A stretch of DNA of 64,000 bases from Ramazzottius varieornatus (GCA_001949185.1 BDGG01000009.1:1607135-1671134), one strand, 5' to 3'; positions 1 through 11,917 are shown, counted from the first letter of the stretch. Notes: generated by a model from the letters alone, not told the origin. Made by a program: numbers and translations.

Positions 1-534
1 CTTGGCAGAGACTAACTGGCTTACCAAGCTGCATGGCGGCAGATAGAGCCTGACTGAACATGTACGTGTTCACAAGACAAGGAAGCTACAAGGCGCTGCA
101 TCCGCGCCACTCTTACGAGGGGGAGCAGGAGCAGGAGCCGGGCTCTCCGCTTCCTTCCCCCTTTTAGCTAGGCTGGCCGCCTAGCTGTCACCGTTTAATG
201 CTCAACTCGATCGACAAAGGCACACCAAGAAACGCCAAAGTAGATAGTCCAAGAGACATCTCTGCTGCATGGCTCCCTTAAGACAGACGAACTCCTCGAT
301 AGCTCCAGACTCTTTTAACCGGCCCAACGTACCCACTCTCTCTCTCTCCTTCCATTATTGCACCAAAGCGCTTTGCCATGCTGCGCACATGCTGCAGCCT
401 CCAACTCTGCCAAGACATGCAAACCCGTTCGTCCTTCTATTCCAAGAGTCGGGTATCAAAACCTTCCTAGCAAATTTACCTATCTTTCCCTCTGGGGACA
501 GGGGATGCCGTTATACTTGACGGATATGGCTTAC

Positions 535-1144
535 CTTGATCAAAGCGGCAGCCAGTGATGAGCACGGCGAGACGACGTTCTTCATGCATTTGTCGTGAGC
601 CACGAAGTTGCAAACTGCAACCAAAAAATCAAAGTTAAATCTTATAGCAAGTCAAAGAGCGACCTATATGGGCAGTTGTTGCTGGTCGCCAACTGCCCTC
701 GGAACACGTCGTGCATTATCATCGAAGAAAGACGATCCACGACTGTTCGATCAATAGTTGCGTCCTATCACAATGTTATTCCATGTTCACTTCAACCATG
801 CCAGCCGAACATTTTTGCCTTATTCATCACTTTCTCCGAAACCGATCTGGATTGTCATCCATGGACGTAAGCAAGGTTGGTGGAGAGTAATAAGGATGGA
901 CGGTACCTTCGCAGACATAACCGGGAACACCGATCAAGCTCCAGATCATGTCGGCACAGTGATGACAGTAGGAAGGCTTGTGAAAGGATTTCTTGACGAA
1001 AAAGTGTCCATGGCCAAGTTGGTCCACCGAGGCGCTGACGCTGCTGTCGGTTCCTTCGCTGTCGGCCGAAGTTCGGCGGTCAACGTCCAGCGACTCTTGG
1101 ATGTGGGCAATCTCTGGGCCGGCCATGCTTCGTGAACGCCGCAT
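535..1144 (-). CDS. DGKQ: Diacylglycerol kinase theta-like, N-terminal part (partial)
   Basis: Two exons on the minus strand encode a cysteine-rich C1 domain of the kind that binds diacylglycerol. Exon 1 (about 1144 down to 907) carries the His and the first Cys pair (motif CHHC). Exon 2 (614 down to 535) carries CNF, HDKC and SPC, completing the C1 zinc ligands. Joining at GAAG|TT restores an unbroken frame (E-V-C), and exon 2 ends in AAG|GTAAG. The residues after the C1 domain (SPC, then ALIK) resemble the first C1 domain of DGK theta, which phosphorylates diacylglycerol to phosphatidic acid. The later C1, PH and kinase domains were not found in bases 1-534 and presumably lie outside the window. 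The start is uncertain: ATG at 1144 or 1126, with an open frame extending further upstream. The donor after exon 1 (GTACCG) is weak. The C1 call is firm; the DGK theta assignment is moderate. Confidence 0.6.
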
Positions 1145-3222
1145 TTGCTCGCAGCTGCTGGTCAACAGCAGACTGCGGCTGCCGCCACTTTTCAGCTGGC
1201 GACCTGGGCGCGACGTTGTGCTGATCTGCCCGCAACAGGACCTGCGTAAAACTGTACCCAATACCGGCCCCGGCTGGCGATTAACAAGTCTAATCCACAA
1301 CTGCAGCACAATGCCAACCAGGCAGACGTATAAGCAGTAGCGAGCCTCGGCAGCAAGGGGGAAAAGGTCGAAGCTTAGTACACGTGCAACCAATGTCGCG
1401 TAGTGCGCCTACACACGATATTTCTCCTGCCAGCATACTCCATCGCTGCCCCAACATGTGCACGACCTTTCTTTATCCATCCATCAAATTCCATTCCACT
1501 GCAAATCAGCAACACCTTGTCAATATTCACATCTCTTCTCTTACAAATGCCAAACTTGGCTTACTACATAATCAAGCTAAGCGCGGACGATCGCAAGGAT
1601 CATCATCCCTAAACAAGTGGATAAAGTCTCGACATCGCGCGCTACAACGACCACCAAGGCCGTGCTGGATACACATTACGTCACTTGTAACATGTACCCA
1701 ACCTCGGGGACAGCATCGAGCTTCTTTCTTCCCCAGAACCTTCCCAAAATTCCAACGCGGAAGTTCAGCTGTACCAAGATACACATCACTTGATTGATTG
1801 ACTGTGCTCCAACTGATCGGTCCAGAGGCGCGGTTATCAATGGCCCACAAGCCAGCAGTATGGCGGCCAGCGAACCGTTATCAATCAGTCAATCAATCGC
1901 CGATAATCCAGCTACTTGTTTTACACTATTGTTGTAGACGGCAAAGAAATGATTCAGACTGTTGGAATTTTGAGCACGTAGGCTGCGGGTTCCTGGTATC
2001 TGTTGGAGGGGAATGTGGAAGGCGGAGGATGAAACTTACACTTGCAAAGGATTTCATGGGGCACTACGGTCTTGCAGGATGGTTCATCGTCGATTTGTAC
2101 GGTCCTTTGATATTCATTTCATGTTCCAATATAGGCCGGAAGGGTGACACAAAGCAAGGCACAATATAGTCCAGAAAGATATCTGCAAACAAAGATCTTC
2201 AGCAGCGATCACTGACAAAAGGGCCTTCAACTTCTGAGATCGAACTCTTCTGGATACATGTTACAGCAAGCAGGAGTAGCAACGGGCAGGAGTGGGGTAG
2301 GCTTCAACGGCAGACTCTCACTTCACACATTCCATGAACACGTTGCGTAAACCAGCTGCTGCTGTTATATTATGTGCCTCCTTCCTTCGTGCAGGCAGCT
2401 ACAGCTATAGCAGCTCTTCCCTCGACTGGACTGATGCTGTATATCCGCCGAGAGGCTGCTGCCTTGGCTTGCTCTCTTCTTGTCGAACCGCCGCCCGTCT
2501 AGCTTGTTGGCATCCACATCGTACGATCCTCCCAACACACGCACTGTCTAAAATACAATGTACAGAGGAGAGAGGAAGGAAGGAACGGAGAAAACGGCTA
2601 GAGCGTCACGGCCAAACTCACCAAGACGACGAGCCTTGTTGTATCAATGGAGGAAACCGATCGAAAACGTCGTAGACGATAACACGCCGTCCTCTGTTTC
2701 GCATCTGTGTGCCGATAAACGCAACGGTAACGGCAACATCCCTTCCTTCATACGTCACTGCCCGTCTCCCGCTCTTGCGTCTCCACTACTCTGACAGGCC
2801 CGACACACTGGTGGCGCTCTGCAGTCCAATGTGATGATCCTGTAATTCAGATAAATATCCGTAAGAAACACATATCCCCTTTCTCGTCTTTGCGAACCTA
2901 CGCCCTTACCTACTGACCAGCAAGTGAGGCTCCTATCTTCTACATTTCACGTCACTTCGCGCTGAAAGCCTCAAGTGACGTCGAACACGGAAGTCAACAG
3001 TGAAAGGGACCTGGATCTGCAGGATCGGGAAGGATGGCTATTTTACTATAATCAGCATCCACCGAAACGGAAGCCACGAAAACACTGGAAAGAAGAAAAA
3101 AACACTCCTGAATAAAATTACGATGACGAAAATGAACATAGATAATTGAATGAATGGCATACCACGAAAGTTTTGGCAGCAAGGGCGCAATCAGGGCATA
3201 TCACCTAAGAGATACACAGCAT
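1145..3222. other. No supported gene; gap of about 2.1 kb
   Basis: Only short open frames without recognisable domains or splice-consistent extensions are seen. A small inverted repeat (a TTGATTGATTGACTG-type arm near 1791-1805 and its complement near 1882-1896) could be a MITE remnant. The region separates two minus-strand genes and may hold their promoter and 3' UTR sequence. Confidence 0.5.
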
Positions 3223-4563
3223 TTAGCTTCTTTGGAGGAGGTCGCCCGTCAACATCCAGCCAAGATCGCTTCCCTTCTCCTCCTCGGTACCCCCAGCTTT
3301 GCCTCTGACAAATCCTTCTTGACGCTGCAGGTCTTCGTTCTGGCTATCTATCGCCCTGGCTCCTTGGTATTCGATCAGCGACTGGGCGAAAAGTCCCATG
3401 AAGGCAAATGCCACTGCCCGTCTCCAGTGGGCTTTAAGGCGGTCCTTGGCATTGGCAGCAACAGCTGGCTGCAGCAGATCCAGAGCCTTGGACATGTCTT
3501 CCAGCACTTTATGCAGGTTCTTCTTTCGCACATGACATAAACCACGGTTGAGAAATATAGCGGGTAACTGTGCGCCGGCCTGCACTGCATAGCTGTAGCA
3601 AGAGGTGGCCGAGTCCCAATCACCGGCGTCCAGGAACTTATCGCCCTTGGTCTTGATGCACAACGGGTCGCGTAGTACCAGACTATGCAGATCATCACAG
3701 TCAGTGCCACCTTCCTCCAAAACTTTGCGGAACTGGTTCTGCTTCTTCAGCCAGTCTTCTTCTTGCTCTGTTTGAGACTCCCGTTTCGGTGTGGGGAAAA
3801 TGCGGCATGTCGGTGTGAAGCTGATGGTTGAAGCAGCACGAACAGGACAAGTCATGTCGACAGACAGCTTATGGGAAGACTTCCGGCTAGTCTTCTTTGT
3901 GGCCCGTTTCTCATCCACTGCTGCAATCTTACTCACAAGCTCCTCGATAGCATCATCAGAGTAGCATATATTGTCGGCCTGATCCTTTTCGTCGTTCGCT
4001 TCGGTCGGCGTTGCTTCTTGCAAGTCCTTTTCCGAGCTGTTATGTGGTGCAGCCTCGTCCGCCGCCCCCCACTGTTCCAGGCCAAGCAGATGTATAGCCT
4101 TTTCCTTTTCAGCATCTTTGGCCTTCGTTACATTCGTTACGCCCCAAGATTGCTTCTCCATGTGTTGCTGTATGGACAAGTTTTCTCTTTCGCGTCTCAT
4201 ATCCTTCTTGCTCTTCGATTCGTTCTGTACTCGTTGTTGCTCAAACTTCAGCGCTTCTTCGCGTACTCGATGCATTGCCTTCTTGCAATCGTTGTTAGGG
4301 TGTTTCACATCGGGCCAGGTACAAGGGAACTTCTTCACCAAGCGCAGAGTCACAGTGGACGGTGTAATTTCCACGACAGTCTTCGCTTCGTCCACTTCGG
4401 CAAAGAGGTATCTCTCGAAAATGAACGGGAGATGGGAGATCTTGATATAAGTGGGAGTGCTAAGCACATCCAATGTCTTCTTACTGGCATTTTTGAGAGA
4501 GAGGTGGACGATGACGTAGAGGTTAGTTTGCTCCCAACTTTCTTCCGCAATGACGATCGGCAT
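3223..4563 (-). CDS. DNAAF4: Dynein axonemal assembly factor 4 (DYX1C1 homologue)
   Basis: A single open frame of 446 residues, close to the roughly 420 of the human protein. DNAAF4 is a cytoplasmic co-chaperone that works with HSP90/HSP70 to preassemble axonemal dynein arms of motile cilia. Residues about 3-85 form a p23/CS domain (start MPIVIAEESWEQT, then PFIFERYLFAEVDE). A charged, Lys/Glu-rich linker of about 90-260 follows. The family stretch FTPTCRIFPTPKRESQ precedes TPR repeats from about 300 to 420 (LNRGLCHVRKKNLHKVLED, then KAHWRRAVAFAFMGLF). The extreme C-terminus (after about residue 400) diverges from known members. The gene appears intronless, unlike most genes in the window. 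It implies an organism with motile cilia or flagella. Identification is confident; the exact C-terminal end is less so. Confidence 0.9.
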   Translation of the reverse strand: MPIVIAEESWEQTNLYVIVHLSLKNASKKTLDVLSTPTYIKISHLPFIFERYLFAEVDEAKTVVEITPSTVTLRLVKKFPCTWPDVKHPNNDCKKAMHRVREEALKFEQQRVQNESKSKKDMRRERENLSIQQHMEKQSWGVTNVTKAKDAEKEKAIHLLGLEQWGAADEAAPHNSSEKDLQEATPTEANDEKDQADNICYSDDAIEELVSKIAAVDEKRATKKTSRKSSHKLSVDMTCPVRAASTISFTPTCRIFPTPKRESQTEQEEDWLKKQNQFRKVLEEGGTDCDDLHSLVLRDPLCIKTKGDKFLDAGDWDSATSCYSYAVQAGAQLPAIFLNRGLCHVRKKNLHKVLEDMSKALDLLQPAVAANAKDRLKAHWRRAVAFAFMGLFAQSLIEYQGARAIDSQNEDLQRQEGFVRGKAGGTEEEKGSDLGWMLTGDLLQRS

Positions 4564-4967
4564 GGTGCCTTGACTGATCTCAACACAGTAATTCCATCGA
4601 CGGCTACAATGCTAGAGTACTTCCTCCTACTGGAAGTGCGTCAACCTGGACGGTTGTCATGGTCAAACTACTGCAACAAAGCCAGAACATCATCGTTATG
4701 CTCCTGTCGTACAGTACTCAAAGTTTTGAAAGACTGCGGTTGATCACTGACTACAAACGAACCGGAACTGCAGGTAGTTTTGGCGGCTTCTTATTTAGGA
4801 AACTTTCCACGCAGAAACACTGTGAGATTTCCTTGGCGTGGATAACAGAGTCTGAGGCAGCTCTTTAAAACAGAAAAACAGAGGCTATAAATTGCAAACG
4901 TGGAAATGATACTTGTGTATGTCAGAAAACGGAGAACTGAAGAAAGACTTACGTCGTATAAAGTACT

Positions 4968-5627
4968 TCAGGCGAAATACCAGTACATAGCGAACATCAG
5001 TAAAAGCGTAATGACGATGCCAGCGTAGAGGAAGTACTGGTCTTGGAGACTGCGTCGTTCGATCATCTTCATCAAGGACGTCGACAAGCCCAGCTTTTGT
5101 CCAATGTCCAGCATGCGCGACCTGGCGCTGGACAGCGTACTGCGCTGTATCCGAAGGTTGTTGAGAACTTCTCTCCCCGTATCCATGATGTTGTCCACGC
5201 TTCTGTTCACGTTCCTCAAGGAAGACTGATACCGTGCGTCTGCATCATGCATCTTGATGGCTGTATGAGCATCACGCGACAGCGATGTAAAGTCCGTCCG
5301 TAACAGTTCTTCTCGTTCTTTCTCTTCTTGCAGCTTTCGCGATCTTTGAGATTTCAGCGAGCTTATGGACGATTTCAGCATGTGGAAGTTGTACTTGATC
5401 TGGTCGACGCGATGCTTGGACACTTGACGTCGCATAGACGGCTCTTTATCGAGTAAGATGTCCATCCGCTCCACGTTTGCCGTCAGAGCACCGACCATCC
5501 GCTCCACACTGCTGTCCACATCGGCTGTCGACTGGTCGTCTACTTGGTTATACTTGACGAGGTTCGATTCCACATCTCGCAGCAGCGCATCCGACTCCAT
5601 ACATAGTCGCTCCAGCGTCGAAGTCAT
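4968..5627 (-). CDS. GOSR2: Golgi SNAP receptor complex member 2 (membrin), Qb-SNARE
   Basis: A protein of 219 residues, matching the family length (human 212). Membrin is a Qb-SNARE for ER-to-Golgi and intra-Golgi fusion, working with syntaxin-5, Bet1 and Sec22b. Visible features are an N-terminal helical region with the family motif KEPSMRRQVSKHRVDQIKY (about 60-80), the EREELL segment, a SNARE helix of about 125-190 (LGLSTSLMKMIERRSLQD), and one C-terminal membrane anchor of about 199-218 (YAGIVITLLLMFAMYWYF), typical of a tail-anchored protein. The ATG at 5627 fits the family start. No intron is evident. It lies in the same orientation as DNAAF4, about 400 bp upstream of it, with no obvious functional link. 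Confidence 0.87.
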   Translation of the reverse strand: MTSTLERLCMESDALLRDVESNLVKYNQVDDQSTADVDSSVERMVGALTANVERMDILLDKEPSMRRQVSKHRVDQIKYNFHMLKSSISSLKSQRSRKLQEEKEREELLRTDFTSLSRDAHTAIKMHDADARYQSSLRNVNRSVDNIMDTGREVLNNLRIQRSTLSSARSRMLDIGQKLGLSTSLMKMIERRSLQDQYFLYAGIVITLLLMFAMYWYFA

Positions 5628-6567
5628 GCCCGTCGTGGTAGAAATCTGGTCCAGATCTCCACTTCCGGTTGATCTCTGTTATCTGCCTTCGACGCCAAAC
5701 ACCAGCCTTCTTCAACACCGCTCATCCGCAGCGTAACTTCCAGCAGTCATCTGTGGTCCTTCTGTCTTAGCGGTAGTCGAGGTCGAGGTGTCGGAACATA
5801 AAGAAATCAATTCAGGATATAGCGGAGTAGAATGTAGATCTTTCCTGAATCCAGATTCCAGAATTATATTAAACTCTGTTGAATGAACTCAAATCAAGCA
5901 ACTCAATCAAGTGAACCCTTGTGCTTGCGCACTGCGTTTTTCCAGCTTGTTCCGTGACTTCCGTCATCGCTGTGATGTGTCCATGTCACGTCATTATTCA
6001 TAGTAGTATTACTGGTCTTTACAAGTTACGAAGAGGTGAAGTTGACCCGCTCATGATCCAGTTCACCTGCCCGGAAGCAGTAATTTCCTTGGAATTTCGT
6101 TCTTACTTCAAGCATGGTCGTGAACTGTCTAAAAGACCGCCAAGACATATCAGGGTATTCCGATAGAGAATTTATGCACTGCCAAAAACAACCGTTCAAA
6201 TAAACTTAATGAAAGGTATCACAGGAAACAAGATAATCTCAAGGAGAAAACGGATCTTTTTGCCATGAGACTGACGAAGACAGAGACCAGAGGGCACATA
6301 AACCAAAAATTTCAAAATGCTGAGAGGGGAGCTACAAGAGACATAAAAGGCTTAATCATTCCGCGCCTCTTTCAGGAAACTGGGGAATACGGTACCAAAG
6401 CCACGAACCAGGAGAACCATTTTCGATTGTCGAACAACAATACTTCAAACATAAAACTTCAAAAACCAGGTAAAACCATCAGATCGTTCCTGCACCAGGT
6501 AAAAAATACTGGGAATAACAGTGGAGACTTTCACTTCCGTGTGCAGACATCATTTGCGCCGAAAAAA
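5628..6567. other. Intergenic, no gene recognised
   Basis: No domain-bearing open frame. It holds the 5' flank of the membrin gene and the 3' flank of MAP2K4. A plus-strand open frame crossing 6265-6993 is antisense to MAP2K4 exons and has no family features. Confidence 0.5.
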
Positions 6568-8621
6568 TTACGAAGTGACGGGGAAATTTTCTGGAAAACG
6601 ATCGACGTCCATTTTGGCAAAGATCGGCTCCACGTACGCCTCCACGTCGGTCTTGGCTTCCTGTGCGGCTACTATAAACTTGTGAACCTGTGGGAAAAAA
6701 AGCCAAATTTTAAAAAAACGAAAAGCCGTAGAAGCGCAATGTCACACAGGAACATACCATCAGATCCTTGTACTTCGGTCTTCTCGATACTTCCTTCATC
6801 AAGCTACCCAAAATGTTACTATAGTCGTCAGTATATTTCGGCATATCTACACTTCATAACAAGTACAGTAATAGACTACATCGACAACAATTTCCACTCA
6901 CCAGATGTTGCAGAAATGGATGAAGTCGTCGGAAAACTGCGGATGAGAGTCCCGGGAGAGTCTGGGAGGTTCACCTTCGACCACTTGGCTTAATTGCTTG
7001 AATACATTATCCCACTCCTGGATCGGGTAGGGAAACTCGCCAAGCGCTAACTCCATCTGTCAAACGATAGGAAAATGTTGTGAATGAATTGTGCGTGGAT
7101 GGGGAAGAATCCAGGCCAGTTTTACCATAGTTATTCCGAAGCTCCAGACATCCGTCCGGACGTCGTAGGACTCTTGTGATTTTGTGGGGTCAATTCGTTC
7201 CGGCTGAAGAGAAAGAGATATAACTACCATCTTTCTTCGCCCGCAGTGTACAACCCTCGACCAGTATATGGTGCTTTGCCTGCGCTAACTTACAGCCATG
7301 TAGGGTCGACATCCGACGTTGGTTCTGGCGATGGAGTCGATCAGGCGTCCACTGATACCAAAATCGCATAGTTTGATGTTGCCCCTCCGGTTCAGTAAAA
7401 TGTTCGAAGGCTTCACATCTAGAACAAAAGTGGCTTCTCAGCTCGTTCACCAGGTACTAAGAACGCTGCGGACGGTACAGTACCTCGGTGAATAATGTTC
7501 AGCTGAGATTTCAGGTAGTTGAGTGCGTTCAATGTGGCCAACGCAATCTGGCCAAGAATCTCCTCGGGAAAGGAACTCTGTAACGTCCCGAATAAATACT
7601 TGTAAAACTTGTCCAGCGAGGTCTCCATCAGCTCCATGCATATCCAACAGTCTCCCTACAGCACAACAGGTCTTCTAGCCATTAAGGTCCTGTAGTTGGC
7701 TAAGAGGTATTTTATACTATACCTCTTTGAAAACTGCGCCGTAGAAGCGTATGATGTTATCACAATGGGTACTACGCATAACCAGAGCCAGTTCGATGAG
7801 TTCCTTCTGCTCCCTGTCGTCTATGCTGGACAATATTCTCTGCAACACGTATTTTTAATACCGAATTCCTGCGAGGAACGTTCCTGTCGAAGATGGAGAG
7901 AAAGCCTACCTTTACTGCCATGATTGTGCCACTCTTCCGGTGCATCATTTTGTTCACGGAGCCGTAATTCCCTGTTACGAGATTTTTGCCAGAAGACGTG
8001 GCGCGACACACTATACGATGAGGAAGCAGGAATTTATGACGGCTTACCCCGCCCAATCTCGCCTAGGTCTTCCAGATCGTCCGCCGTGAACTCATACACC
8101 TACAGACAACACACAGATGATTCTGCCTCGCGAACCCGCTTCGCATCTTCGAATGCCCCTTACGATTTCCGGTGATAGTTGGAGCTTTCCCGTGTTCTGC
8201 AAGCTCCGGCACTGCAGACGATCCCTGAAAGCAGGCCCTGTACGTATATCGAAGAGAGGAAATGGGAAAGAGTTTTGAGTTGCTTTTTCGGACATACAAT
8301 TGGGTACTAAAACCAATGTCCTCCAGAGACTGGATCTGCAGCGGCAGCGATATGGAAGTCTTCATCATGGAAATCGACGGTTCCGTTTTGTCCGCAGCCT
8401 CGCTCTTGCCAAACGACAAGCGCAGTCTACTTTTCCGATCCCCCACATTACCTGGAAATAAAGGCAGCTGAGATCAGCTATCACACTACAGATTCTTTCT
8501 AACTATATCATACCAGTGGCTGCCTATACATACCTTGAGCGGGTGCGTTCAAGTCAAGGCTCAGTCCTGGTGCAGAGCCGGATATACCATGAAGAGCAGG
8601 AGGTTTCCCGGGATTGTTCAT
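6568..8621 (-). CDS. MAP2K4: Dual-specificity MAP kinase kinase 4 (MKK4/SEK1 type)
   Basis: A minus-strand gene of about eleven exons; ATG at 8621 and stop at 6568-6570. The encoded kinase phosphorylates the Thr-X-Tyr loop of JNK (and p38) MAP kinases in the cytoplasm. An N-terminal docking-type region is rich in basic and hydrophobic residues. The kinase domain opens with [15 protein letters not shown], then NYGSVNK (Gly loop) and IMAVK (ATP lysine), then [29 protein letters not shown] (catalytic loop), CDFGISG (DFG) and PYMAPERIDP. It ends with the MKK4-like KRPKY-type segment and PENFPVTS. The activation-loop pair S-x-x-x-T (SIART) is present, but the following segment, TNVGC, is one residue shorter than the TxxAGC of known MKK3/4/6/7. 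The junction between the second and third exons (about 8230-8380) is the least certain. Overall identity is high confidence; MKK4 rather than MKK3/6 rests on [19 protein letters not shown] and [10 protein letters not shown]. Confidence 0.9.
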
Positions 8622-9733
8622 GGGAGGATCTTAGAGCAGGAACGAGAAGAGGAGAGAGCTGAAGCGCCTGCAGCAGCCTAGTTGTATATACAGGCCACAA
8701 CGCAGATCCATTCCGCTTTGGCTGCTCCCATGATTAATGAAGGGTCCCTGAGACTTGGACAGCCACAGTACGTAGTGCGCGGACCACCGAAGGTGAAGTA
8801 GCCTCGCTCTCGGAAGCGATCTCGTGCAGACGAAGGAACACTTTGGATTTGTTCGAACGTCGTCTACAGCCTCGTCCAACATTCCCTCGCCAAGAGGATT
8901 AGAGCCAAGATTAGACGGACAGCTTCACCTAATACGAGCGGGCCCACAGTTGAATCATGGAACTGAGTCACTTGGGTACGGCAGCCTCTGAATCAGCTCC
9001 CGCAAAACATCATTGTAAACATTGATCATTCAATCCAAAGTCGCGTTATCGGAACTCGGTAGCATGTCCAGTTCAATGAGTAATCCATTCATTCAAAGGT
9101 GATGAGGAGTACAGCCCACCACGAGAGCGCGGATTCTCTCGGCAACATTCTGTAACGCGGAGGAAATGCGTCCGCCTTTCAGCCATTTCGTCGAAAGATC
9201 GAGCTTGGATGCGTCCTTTTTCGTTTCCGTGTTAGCACATCAAGCAATCAATTTACGCGTGAGATGGTGGGAGCGGGACTGGCGAAAATATCACCACCCC
9301 CTTAAGGAATTGTGCCATACAGCCTGTCACGCGCCGTATGATTCCCGATAATGGGTTGCAGTTGCGAACAGGACGGTGAGGCTGTGAAATGAATGGCAGT
9401 GACAGGCTGCCAGCTGGCATAGCCAGGCTTTGCGAAAGTTTGCGTTCGCGAACGGAAAACATCCGGGCAATTTGAGCCAGGATCTGGATTCTCGATTTGC
9501 ATCATTTGATTCTTATTACCATCCGCTGTCCTGGACCTGTCAACGCAGACGCTTCCAGTGCAGAAGTGCTACGGAAGCTCAAGAGTCGTCTGGAGGAGGA
9601 GGGCACTGCGACCGCTGGTTAGACGCTCGTCTTTCGCATCTAGTTTGCACGTACGAGTCTACATTTAATACCTCACCGTCCGATTGGACCTCGGACGGCT
9701 GGAAGTGTGCTCTCCGAATCCCTGTATTCGACA
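8622..9733. other. Divergent intergenic region between MAP2K4 (-) and eRF3 (+)
   Basis: About 1.1 kb between two head-to-head start codons. No coding feature is supported, so it presumably holds both promoters. No clear TATA or other core-promoter motif could be assigned. Confidence 0.45.
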
Positions 9734-11811
9734 ATGGCTCAGAAAGACAACGATGTTCGCGAATCCTGGGATGACGACGACACTGCTGGAGGCGATACAG
9801 ATGCTTCCTCCAGCCTGGCATCTTCCTTCTCCAAGTTTAACATCAATGCCACTGAGTTTGTACCCAGCTTTGGCGGTTCAAAGCCGACTCCAGCAGCTCC
9901 AGCACCGTCGCGTAAGTCTGGGTTCAATTTGCCCACCATCGTTAATCACAGGTGTTGGGAACCTTCTCGGAACAGACGTGATCACGCTGTATTACAGACG
10001 GCTTCCGTATATTTCAGGAGCTTCTGAACCAGTAGCAAACGTGGCGAAAGCACCCGAAACTCAGCCTGTATCTGCACCGAAGAAAGCTTCCGAGACAGTT
10101 AAAAAGGAGAAGGAGCCTTCTGTGCAGGCAGCTGCACAATCGAAGGTCAAGAGGGCCGAAGTTATTCCTCCATCTCAACCAAAAGAACTTGCTACAGGTT
10201 GGCAAATTCAACCATTTCAATGATACTGTCTGCGAAATTAGTTCTGATCCCCTGCTTGTTTTGTGGTTGTAGGCGATGGTGACATCGAAGAGGAAGAAAG
10301 AAAAGCTCCGCCACCACCACGAGTAAATGGTTCGGAAGGACCGAAAAAGGAACATTTGAATATAGTCTTCATTGGCCATGTTGGTAGGTTCACTAGGTTG
10401 TGCGCTGCTGTATCAAACGAGGAAAATCATGGGCACTCTTCCACTAGAATAAACTAGGCAATATTTGATATTTCAGATGCGGGTAAATCTACCATTGGTG
10501 GTCATTTAATGCTTCTGACCGGCGCCGTGGACAAGCGAACAATGGAGAAATATGAACGCGAAGCCAAAGAAGCAAGCCGCGAAAGCTGGTATCCAAAATA
10601 TTCGTAATTTTGTTGTGAGGAAAATAGACAGCGATGGTAATTATAAGTGAGCAGTGTGTATGGCGTTGTACAGGTATCTTTCCTGGGCGCTCGACACAAA
10701 CCCGGAGGAGCGAGATAAAGGCAAGACGGTGGAAGTGGGTCGCGCTGCCTTCGAGACGGAAAAGAAGCACTTTACGATTCTGGACGCTCCCGGCCACAAG
10801 AGCTTCGTGGCCAACATGTTGGAAGGCGCCGCGCAAGCCGACGTAGGTATCCTCGTCATCTCGGCCCGCAAAGGCGAATTCGAGACGGGCTTCGACCGCG
10901 GTGGACAGACGCGTGAGCACGCTCTGCTGGCCAAGACGTCGGGCGTCAAGCACCTCATTGTTGTCATCAACAAGATGGACGACCCCACCGTTAACTGGAG
11001 CGTCGAGCGCTACAACGAGTGCAAGGACAAGATTCTGCCCTATCTAAAGAGTGTCGGCTACAACCCCAAGACGGACGTCGTCTTCATGCCCTTGTCGGGC
11101 TTCACCGGCGCCAACATGAAAGAGCCGCTGGACAAGAGTGTCTGCTCCTGGTATGATGGCCCTTCTTTCTTGCAGTACCTTGACCAGTTACCGCGCTTTG
11201 AACGCTCCGGAGAAGGTGTCTTGAGAATACCCATCATAGGGCGCTTCCGGGAGATGGGTACAGTCGTTACAGGCAAGATTGAGAGTGGAGCGATCAGACG
11301 AGGCGACCAGTTACTGTTAATGCCCAACAAGATCCCCGTGGAAGCTCTACAGATCTGGTCGGATGAGAACGAAGTGGACCAGGCGATAAACGGTGATAAC
11401 GTCAGGGTGAAGCTGAAGGGGGTGGAGGAAGAGGAAGTGCAGGCTGGCTTCATCCTCTGTGACGCAGCCTCACCCTGTAAAACCGGCAAGATATTCGACG
11501 GCCAAGTGGTCATTCTCGAGCACCGTAATATCATTTGCGCTGGTTACAGCGCCATTATGCATCTCAATGCTCTGCAAGAACACGTCTCAGTTTCCATGAT
11601 CATTTGTCTCAAAGACAAGAAGACGGGCGAGATCGACAAGACAGCGCCGCGACCCAAGTTTATCAAGCCTGGACAAGCCGGCATTGTCAGGTTTGAGTGC
11701 CAGGACGGGGTGATATGTATGGACATTGATAATCCTCAGCTGGCCAGATTCACGCTGAGAGATGAAGGAAAGACCATTGGCTTTGGAAAGATTGTCAAGG
11801 TTGTGCAGTAA
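9734..11811 (+). CDS. GSPT1: Eukaryotic peptide chain release factor GTPase subunit eRF3
   Basis: Five exons: 9734-9911, 10018-10197, 10273-10383, 10477-10588 and 10674-11811, all GT-AG and in frame. eRF3 is the GTPase that works with eRF1 at stop codons on the ribosome. The N-terminus is acidic and Ser-rich and contains a PAM2-like motif ([14 protein letters not shown]), which in this family binds the MLLE domain of poly(A)-binding protein. A Lys/Glu/Pro-rich linker follows. The GTPase domain shows G1 GHVDAGKS (split by intron 3), G3 DAPGH, G4 NKMD and the eRF3-type [23 protein letters not shown]. Domains 2 and 3 follow, ending [11 protein letters not shown] chose the ATG at 9734 (MAQKDND) because its context fits; an in-frame ATG at 9707 would add nine residues. 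A polyadenylation signal lies about 100 bp after the stop. Confidence 0.95.
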
Positions 11812-11911
11812 ACTGCCTTGCTGTTTTTTTTATGATATCACTGAAGACATACGCTCTAGATAAAACCTTCCGATTTTTTTTGGCAAACTATCTTTGCGTT
11901 ATTTGGCGTCG

Positions 11912-11917
11912 AATAAA
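11912..11917 (+). promoter_or_regulatory. Probable poly(A) signal of eRF3
   Basis: AATAAA about 100 bp after the eRF3 stop codon on the same strand, a normal distance for a short 3' UTR. The remaining sequence to 12307 contains nothing else recognisable and holds the NitFhit 5' flank. Confidence 0.55.

Noticed and set aside
1-534. Search for further DGK theta exons
   Set aside because: No second C1 or PH-type coding segment with suitable splice sites was found on the minus strand here.
3871-4743. Long plus-strand frame (290 codons) rich in Leu, Phe and Cys
   Set aside because: It lies exactly antisense to DNAAF4, whose protein has clear p23 and TPR homology; the composition is the expected shadow of Lys/Glu-rich codons.
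6265-6993. Plus-strand 242-codon frame
   Set aside because: Antisense to the last MAP2K4 exons and their introns; no homology.
10489-11534. Minus-strand frames opposite eRF3
   Set aside because: Shadows of the conserved GTPase frame; no domain.
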